From Chloroflexota bacterium (GTDB lineage Bacteria > Chloroflexota > Anaerolineae > Promineifilales > Promineifilaceae): a DNA stretch of 42,920 nucleotides. Positions 38,455 to 42,920 of this stretch are shown here, one piece after another. The notes beneath the pieces were generated by a model that saw only the letters and a program-made list of their open reading frames with translations, ran no database searches and was not told where the DNA came from. The stretch covers positions 1 through 42,920 of the forward strand of contig JABFFZ010000048.1 in assembly GCA_013112725.1 (NCBI GenBank), in the 5' to 3' direction. A program made the position numbers and the translations under genes. How positions within the stretch are numbered: the first letter of the stretch is position 1; every line of letters begins with the position of its first letter.

Positions 38455-40562
38455 GGGGTGATGGTTATCTCTTGTAGGAGGAAGTGGTCTTGATTGCTGG
38501 GGGTGAGCAGGCGTTGGGTTTGGTTGCAGGCCGCGTCCAGGCAGGTGTACCAGCCGACGATGAGTGGGTATTGGCCGGGCGGCAGATCTAATGGTATGGC
38601 AATTTCGTGCAGTTGCAGCAGCAGATCGCCGCTTATCCAGCTTTCGCCGGGGGCCGCCAGCAGGTCTGCCTGGGTCAGGGGAACGCCATCTTCCCCAACG
38701 AGATGGGTGAAGAGACGGATGCCTGCCACCGGGGTGTTTAGCTGCCACCAGGTAATCAGTTGCAGGGTGCTGCCAGGAGCCACGGCCGTATCCGCCACAT
38801 CATACCCCACCAGCACCATCGCCTCACCAAATGATACCGGCGGATTCACGGCCGTAGCCGGCCGATGCGCCGCCTGCCAATCTTCCAGATGCAGCTGATA
38901 GACGGTTAACGGCCGATCCAGATCGGTGGCTGGCTGGAAAATGGTGGTTGGAAGCGCGGTCGTGTCCAGATACCCCCGTAGCACCTCCGGCAATGGGGCA
39001 AAACCAGACAAAATGATCAACGTGGTAGGGGCGTTGGGGATGAGCAGACCGGTACGGCCGTCAAACCAGCGTGGTTTCACATCATCATTGGTCAACGTCA
39101 TCTGCGCCAGCGCCGGGGTGTGATATAGGCCGGGGGTGATGGTGGAAATGGCGACATCAGTCACGGCCTGTTCATTCAGGTAGCGCATCACGGCCGTCAT
39201 CGCCGCCTCATACTGCACTCGCACCTCTGGCGCATTGGCCCAGGTTACAAAATAGTCACGCACGGTGATCACGGCCGTGCCCACAAATAAACCAATGATC
39301 ATCAGTCTAAAAATAAAACGCGGATGAACGCGGATTTTGGCGGATAAATCAAAAAAAATCTGCGTCCATCCGCGTTCATCCGCGCCCCATTTCTTCCCAA
39401 CCTTCCTCAACAGCAATGCCGGAAACAAATACAACACCGGCTGCATCCCCATCGCCTGGGTGGTGCTGAGCAGGGCGCCCGTGACCAATACCGGCGCCAG
39501 ACCGAGAAGCAGCCAACACAGCACCAGGAACACGGCCGTCCCCCGCAACGCCTTATCCGATTGCCGCTTCATGAGGGGGCGCAGCGCCCACCAGCCAGCC
39601 AGCGCCAGTCCACCGCCGAACAACAATGCCCATACCGGCCCCAACAACGGCCGTTCGGGAATGTTATAGCGCCAGAAACCATCACCGCGCCAAAACAGGA
39701 TACCGGCTCCTTCACGGGCATTTTGCCAGAGCGGGGAGAAGTCGCCCTGGGTCACGGCCGTGAGCGGCCCACTCAGCTCCCGAATCCGCACTTCCGCCTC
39801 CGGGTTGGCCGCCAGGTAGAGAAACAGCGGCAGGGCTACAAGCCCCGCCACAACCAGCATCAGCAGCCCACCGCGCCATGTGCTGACAAATAACGGCCGT
39901 GCCGCCAGCGCCACATACGCCAATGTCAACGGAAACAGTAACCATAGTATGCGCGCCGGAATGTAGGTATAGAAGGTGAGGCCGAGAAAGAGACCGGCGA
40001 AGCAATAAGCAGTGAGCAGTGAGCGGTGAGCAGTGGGGTGTGATGCGTGATCAGGCTCAGCCACCTGCCACTTGCCACTTGCCACTTGCCACCTGATACC
40101 CCATAAACCCCGCCAGAAAAAAAAGACGGTCAGCACAAACAACAGGGGCAGCATGATCGAGCGCAGAGATTGGCGGGCGGCCATGAGCGGCCAAAAACTG
40201 ATAGCGAAACCGGCGGCGGTGAGGACGGCTGTTTGCCAGTCAAACGCCCGCCGCACCCAGGCCGCCATGGCGGCCATGGTGAGCAGGCTGGCATAAACGG
40301 CCGTCAGCCGTCCGGCCAAAAATGTGGGGCCCAGACCGGTCATCAGTAATGCCGTTATATAGTCATACAACGGTTCACGGCCGTGCCCAATGGTGAAGTA
40401 AATGGCGCGTGTCCCTCCCAAAATGGCAAGCGCCGTGATCCCATGATCCGCTTCATCGTGCGTCAGGCCAGGGGGTATCTGGGTAATGGCAAACAAGCGC
40501 AGGGTTACGGCCGTGAGCAACACAGCTATCATCCACCCTAAAAATCGTCGTTGTTCCTGCAT
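38451..40562 (-). CDS. GT-C membrane glycosyltransferase (GT39-like) carrying in-frame repeats
   Basis: A 703-residue protein. The first outer loop has GLTHDEADHGITAL, a GT39-type acidic motif, and HGREPLYDY. About ten helices follow to residue 420, then a soluble region and one beta-sandwich module (MVLVGYDVADTAVAPGSTLQ, near 580). Two loops carry repeat-encoded inserts: WQVASGKWQVAEPD plus TAHRSLLTAY (from 40003-40110), and ADERGWTQIFFD plus RVHPRFIF (from 39318-39384). The first sits at the same place as the insert in the paralogue downstream, after FFWRGL. The stop overlaps the next start by four bases (ATGA), so the pair is translationally coupled. Function inferred as transfer from polyprenyl-phosphate sugar. 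Confidence 0.85.
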   Translation of the reverse strand: MQEQRRFLGWMIAVLLTAVTLRLFAITQIPPGLTHDEADHGITALAILGGTRAIYFTIGHGREPLYDYITALLMTGLGPTFLAGRLTAVYASLLTMAAMAAWVRRAFDWQTAVLTAAGFAISFWPLMAARQSLRSIMLPLLFVLTVFFFWRGLWGIRWQVASGKWQVAEPDHASHPTAHRSLLTAYCFAGLFLGLTFYTYIPARILWLLFPLTLAYVALAARPLFVSTWRGGLLMLVVAGLVALPLFLYLAANPEAEVRIRELSGPLTAVTQGDFSPLWQNAREGAGILFWRGDGFWRYNIPERPLLGPVWALLFGGGLALAGWWALRPLMKRQSDKALRGTAVFLVLCWLLLGLAPVLVTGALLSTTQAMGMQPVLYLFPALLLRKVGKKWGADERGWTQIFFDLSAKIRVHPRFIFRLMIIGLFVGTAVITVRDYFVTWANAPEVRVQYEAAMTAVMRYLNEQAVTDVAISTITPGLYHTPALAQMTLTNDDVKPRWFDGRTGLLIPNAPTTLIILSGFAPLPEVLRGYLDTTALPTTIFQPATDLDRPLTVYQLHLEDWQAAHRPATAVNPPVSFGEAMVLVGYDVADTAVAPGSTLQLITWWQLNTPVAGIRLFTHLVGEDGVPLTQADLLAAPGESWISGDLLLQLHEIAIPLDLPPGQYPLIVGWYTCLDAACNQTQRLLTPSNQDHFLLQEITITP
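39318..39384. repeat. CGCGGATGAA palindrome inside a coding region
   Basis: Perfect 16-bp arms CGCGGATGAACGCGGA (39319-39334) and TCCGCGTTCATCCGCG (39369-39384). In frame within the GT-C gene. Confidence 0.93.
40003..40110. repeat. GTGAGCA and TTGCCAC 7-mer arrays inside a coding region
   Basis: GTGAGCA/GTGAGCG units, then a GTGATGC-like unit, then four TTGCCAC/CTGCCAC units and CTGATAC. Three unit families are chained in one insertion, so the elements can nest or accrete. Confidence 0.92.
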
Positions 40563-40580
40563 TTACCTGCCTTCGTCACT

Positions 40581-40638
40581 CGTAATTCGTGATACGTGAC
40601 CCGTAATCTGATTACGGATTACGGGTCACGAATTACGG
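40581..40638. repeat. CGTAATTCGTGA palindrome between genes
   Basis: CGTAATTCGTGA pairs with TCACGAATTACG, and GTGACCCGTAATC with GATTACGGGTCAC. It lies between the rplT end and the GT-C start, in the 40563-40773 gap, which also holds one ACGGCCGT and a terminator. Confidence 0.88.
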
Positions 40639-40708
40639 GCAAACCTGGGGATCATACGCAAAGGGTACAGAGAGGACAACTACGATTAACGGCCGTTTTG
40701 CAAACGCA

Positions 40709-40744
40709 AATAAAAACGCCACTCCTGTAGCAGGAATGGCGTTT
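40709..40744 (-). terminator. Terminator of the infC-rpmI-rplT operon
   Basis: On the minus strand AAACGCCATTCCTG pairs with CAGGAGTGGCGTTT around a 3-base loop (one G-T type mismatch) and is followed by TTTATT. It lies 30 bases after the rplT stop. Confidence 0.88.
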
Positions 40745-40773
40745 CATCTGTTGAGGGTTGGTTGGAATGGAAG

Positions 40774-41130
40774 CTAGGCAGCCAATGCTTCTTTCGCTTT
40801 ATTGACAACGGCCGTAAATGTCTGCTCATCGGTTACTGCCAGATAAGCCAACGCTTTCCGGTCTAGCTGCACATTAGCCAGCTTCAATCCATGCATAAAA
40901 CGGCTGTAGCTCAGGCCATGCATCCGGGAAGCCGCATTGATGCGGGCGATCCACAGCCGCCGGAATTCACGGCGGCGCACCCGACGATCCCGGTACGCAT
41001 ACCAGTAAGATTTCATCATGGCCTCATTGGCGCGGCGGAACAATTTGCTTCGCGTGCCCCATTGGCCTTTGGTCATACGCAAAATTTTCTTGTGACGACG
41101 TTGGGTTGTAAACCCACCTTTTACTCTCAT
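40774..41130 (-). CDS. rplT: 50S ribosomal protein L20
   Basis: A 118-residue basic protein with the full L20 pattern: MRVKGGFTTQRRHKKIL, SYWYAYRDRRVRRREFRRLW, INAASRMHGLSYSRFMHGL and LDRKALAYLAV. It binds 23S rRNA early in 50S assembly and in many bacteria represses its own operon. It is the last gene of infC-rpmI-rplT, 122 bases after rpmI, followed by the terminator at 40709-40744. GAGG lies ten bases before the ATG. Confidence 0.98.
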   Translation of the reverse strand: MRVKGGFTTQRRHKKILRMTKGQWGTRSKLFRRANEAMMKSYWYAYRDRRVRRREFRRLWIARINAASRMHGLSYSRFMHGLKLANVQLDRKALAYLAVTDEQTFTAVVNKAKEALAA

Positions 41131-41252
41131 GCTTTATATCCTCGCATTTAGTTGGCGCTGGCGCTCAAGCCTTACTGCAACCGATTATCGTTAACGGATT
41201 ACCGATTACCGAAACGCCGAGGCCAGGCAGCGATAAACAAACACCAATCAAA

Positions 41253-41504
41253 TTATCCGGCCGGCGGATTAGCCTTGTACTGTGTCATATAAGGCAGCAG
41301 GCGTTTAATGCGCTTCTGGTCGCCTTTGCTTTCGACAACCAGCATCTTATCAAACTGCCGTTTGACACGCTTAGATTTCCGCCGGCGCAGATGGCTTTTG
41401 CCGCCTTTGGTGCGCACAACTAAGCCGCTTCCGGTAGCCCGAAAACGTTTAGCCGCCGCCTTGTATGTTTTCAGTTTGTACTTCTTTGTTTTTTGTTTAG
41501 CCAT
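41253..41504 (-). CDS. rpmI: 50S ribosomal protein L35
   Basis: An 83-residue protein, longer than the usual ~65. The core AAAKRFRATGSGLVVRTKGGKSHLRRRKSKRVKRQ is followed by DQKRIKRLLPY. Extra residues lie at the N-terminus (KQKTKKYKLKTY) and after LLPY. It binds 23S rRNA in the 50S subunit. The ATG follows GAGGGTGATGTAAA directly after a terminator-like hairpin (41519-41541), so its expression may be partly uncoupled from infC. Confidence 0.96.
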   Translation of the reverse strand: MAKQKTKKYKLKTYKAAAKRFRATGSGLVVRTKGGKSHLRRRKSKRVKRQFDKMLVVESKGDQKRIKRLLPYMTQYKANPPAG

Positions 41505-41518
41505 TTTACATCACCCTC

Positions 41519-41541
41519 ATAAAAAAGCCCCCAGAGGGGGC
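41519..41541 (-). terminator. Intrinsic terminator/attenuator between infC and rpmI
   Basis: On the minus strand GCCCCC-TCT-GGGGGC is followed by TTTTTTAT. A compact 6-bp GC stem with six T residues is a strong terminator shape, placed inside the translation-factor/ribosomal-protein operon. Confidence 0.85.
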
Positions 41542-41575
41542 GGATACACAATGTCATTGTGTGGTCACTTAGACC

Positions 41576-42127
41576 CTACAGATTTGTGGGCGCCATCAAC
41601 AGCGTCATTGACCACCCTTCCAGTTTAGGTTCCTGTTCGATGGTTGCCAGTTCGCTCAAGTCACCGGCAATCTCTTCAAGTGTTTGTTTGCCTAATTCAG
41701 GATGCGTGATCTCGCGCCCCTTGAACCGAACCTGGAATTTTACTTTTTTGCCTTCACCCAACCATTGTTTGGCGCGCTGCACATGCACATCCTTATGAAA
41801 ACCAGATGTGCGCGGCGTCAGACGAATCGTTTTAATCTCGATCTGCTTCTGGTGTTTATGCGCCTCCCGTTCCTTTTTGGTCTTTTCGTAGGCAAACTTG
41901 CCAAAGTCCATGATACGACAAACAGGAGGATCCGCATTTGGTGCTACCTCAACCAAGTCAAGTTCTGCCTCTTCCGCTAACTGCCTGGCTCTGGCAATAG
42001 GCACAACCCCATGATTTTCACCGTTATGATCAATGAGCCTCACCTCACGTACCCGAATCTCCCGGTTCACCCGGTAACTGGCGGTTGAGGTTGTTTTATA
42101 CGCTGTTTTACTTCGTCGCTTCCGAAT
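41576..42127 (-). CDS. infC: Translation initiation factor IF-3, probable AUU start
   Basis: A 183-residue IF-3 if read from the ATT at 42127. The mature part has NREIRVREVRLIDHNGEN, PVCRIMDFGKFAYEK near 70 and KTIRLTPRTSGFHKDVH near 100, the normal two-domain factor that binds 30S and proofreads the start codon. The first ordinary start is a GTG at 42070, but the frame upstream encodes RKRRSKTAYKTTSTASYRV, the usual IF-3 N-terminal extension. No ATG, GTG or TTG lies there; the frame closes with TAA two codons before the ATT. GGAG at 42136-42139 is eight bases before the ATT. AUU starts are known for infC of enterobacteria and allow autorepression. Confidence 0.95.
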   Translation of the reverse strand: MRKRRSKTAYKTTSTASYRVNREIRVREVRLIDHNGENHGVVPIARARQLAEEAELDLVEVAPNADPPVCRIMDFGKFAYEKTKKEREAHKHQKQIEIKTIRLTPRTSGFHKDVHVQRAKQWLGEGKKVKFQVRFKGREITHPELGKQTLEEIAGDLSELATIEQEPKLEGWSMTLLMAPTNL

Positions 42128-42135
42128 ATCTTATT

Positions 42136-42139
42136 CTCC
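42136..42139 (-). promoter_or_regulatory. Ribosome-binding site deciding the infC AUU start
   Basis: GGAG on the minus strand, 8 bases before ATT (42125-42127). No comparable site precedes the GTG at 42070. This favours AUU initiation. Confidence 0.75.
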
Positions 42140-42177
42140 GTTTTTAATGCAAGTTCAATAAACCATAAACAAACAGC

Positions 42178-42193
42178 CCGGTCTTTAGACCGG
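42178..42193. promoter_or_regulatory. Short hairpin in the infC leader
   Basis: CCGGTC-TTTA-GACCGG forms a 6-bp stem about 50 bases upstream of the infC start. There is no T tract long enough for a clear terminator. It may be part of an autoregulatory leader; the promoter was not identified. Confidence 0.4.
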
Positions 42194-42273
42194 AGCCGCA
42201 CACGAGATAATAGCACAGGGCCGGAGCAGCGTCAAACTTTTTCATTGCGAACCAACTATTCTCAATTTGGTAA

Positions 42274-42350
42274 AACCCGGCGATTAAAATCGTGGCTACA
42301 GCCTGCAAAGCCGACCGTCGTCGGCTAATACCAGTCAGCGAAGGCCGACT
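42274..42350. repeat. Dispersed palindromic repeat, copy B
   Basis: CCGGCGATTAAAATCGTGGC, CTACAGCCTGCAAAG and CAGTCAGCGAAGGCCGACTT follow the same block order as 35-130. It lies between infC and the mtaB-like gene; the rest of 42194-42371 is without a recognised gene. Confidence 0.55.
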
Positions 42351-42371
42351 TTGCCTTTTGTTGGTGCAGAT

Positions 42372-42920
42372 TTATCTGCCGCCGCTGGGCAAATTGAGAA
42401 TTGCTGATTGCAAACCGGCGGTGGGATCAAGCAATTGCCCGACCTGTTGACCTGTTAGCCCATCGGGACGGGCAGTGGTAATGAAAACGGGCGTTACCCG
42501 GTTAAAGAGATCGGCGGAGCCATTGGCGATGACGCGCACGTAGTTGTTGGTATAACCTGCCCACCGCAAGCCACCATTATCGGCGCCAACGGCCGTTTCC
42601 CACAACACATCCACCGTCTGCCCCACCATCCCCTGGTGAAAGGCCAGGCTCAATTCCTGCCCCAGCGCGATCATGCGCCGGGTACGCTCCTTTTTCACCG
42701 GGCCAGGAATCTGGTCAGAGAAACGGGCAGCAGCCGTGCCAGGACGCGGGCTGTAGCTGAACACATGCAGCCGCGTAAAACCAATCGCGCGCACAAACTC
42801 CAGGCTGTGGGCAAAATCTGCCTCCGTCTCGCCGGGAAAACCAACAATCAGGTCGGTACTTAAATTGAGGCCAGGAATGGCGGCGCGGGCAGCCCCCGCC
42901 AGGGCGCGAAAGCTGGCACG
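42372..42920 (-). CDS. mtaB: Radical-SAM tRNA methylthiotransferase, MtaB-like (partial)
   Basis: The C-terminal 182 residues; the gene runs off the right edge, so the start and the cysteine motifs are outside the window. IPGLNLSTDLIVGFPGETE lies close to the edge, then LHVFSYSPRPGTAAAR and PGPVKKERTRRMIAL, the region shared by MiaB/MtaB enzymes and most like MtaB in the SPRPGT context. The last ~70 residues form the TRAM-like tail (VDVLWETAVG, WAGYTNNYVRV). MtaB adds a methylthio group to t6A37 of tRNA using two 4Fe-4S clusters. MiaB-type specificity cannot be ruled out. The downstream gap holds a repeat, then infC on the same strand. Confidence 0.85.
   Translation of the reverse strand, partial: RASFRALAGAARAAIPGLNLSTDLIVGFPGETEADFAHSLEFVRAIGFTRLHVFSYSPRPGTAAARFSDQIPGPVKKERTRRMIALGQELSLAFHQGMVGQTVDVLWETAVGADNGGLRWAGYTNNYVRVIANGSADLFNRVTPVFITTARPDGLTGQQVGQLLDPTAGLQSAILNLPSGGR

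Noticed and set aside
38455..38748. 98-codon N-terminal extension of the gene at 36253
   Set aside because: It overlaps the upstream gene in another frame, is Pro/Arg-rich shadow sequence, and an ATGA start-stop overlap at 38451-38454 gives a clean start.
42141..42371. tRNA gene in the infC leader gap
   Set aside because: The only stem found is the short 42178-42193 hairpin; no cloverleaf or T-loop consensus is visible.

Overview
The window looks like a chromosomal segment of an uncultured or filamentous Chloroflexota bacterium of the Anaerolineae type. The evidence is family content: long GT-C membrane glycosyltransferases carrying extra beta-sandwich modules, secreted Gly-rich parallel beta-helix proteins with a short hydrophobic C-terminal tail, a multi-GAF histidine kinase and an ECF41 sigma factor. 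The assignment is inference, since no rRNA is present. No tRNA, rRNA, CRISPR array, integrase or transposase was recognised.

Layout. 1-1741: a truncated metallo-beta-lactamase-fold gene, a tiny membrane protein and a Bax-inhibitor-1 family protein, all minus strand. 1876-4182: an ECF41-type promoter, an FAD-dependent oxidoreductase and its ECF41 sigma factor, which looks like a self-regulated unit. 4267-16198: a tight eight-gene minus-strand cluster for a surface glycan (GT-C, Stf0 sulfotransferase, methyltransferase, secreted beta-helix protein, GT2, GT2-GT4 fusion, unknown coiled-coil protein, GT4), preceded by a second beta-helix protein (16348-18219). 18410-19575: arsM and arsR with a shared short operator-like sequence. 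19706-26075: plus-strand genes hpt, a GT-C protein, a cupin, a CPBP protein, an RlmD-like protein that has lost its catalytic residues, and an SDR lacking the usual Tyr/Lys pair. 26135-36203: minus-strand HdeD-like protein, aminotransferase, SWIM protein, large orphan histidine kinase, another GT-C protein and an orphan DNA methyltransferase. 36253-40562: two overlapping paralogous GT-C genes. 40774-42127: infC-rpmI-rplT, with infC apparently using an AUU start. The right edge holds the 3' part of an mtaB-like gene.

Two genome-scale signals cut across the genes. First, the palindromic octamer ACGGCCGT occurs about 98 times by hand count, roughly once per 440 bp, where less than one copy is expected for a random octamer. 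This resembles the HIP1 palindrome of cyanobacteria. Second, short elements built from 7- or 8-bp tandem units followed by their inverted copy (families such as GTGATGC, TAATTGGG, AGATTGG, ACCGATT, GTGAGCA, TTGCCAC, GGGGATAT and CGCGGATGAA) fill intergenic gaps. They also lie in frame inside four GT-C glycosyltransferase genes, and they supply or overlap the stop codons of several others. They behave like in-frame palindromic insertion elements and are the strongest candidate here for an undescribed system.
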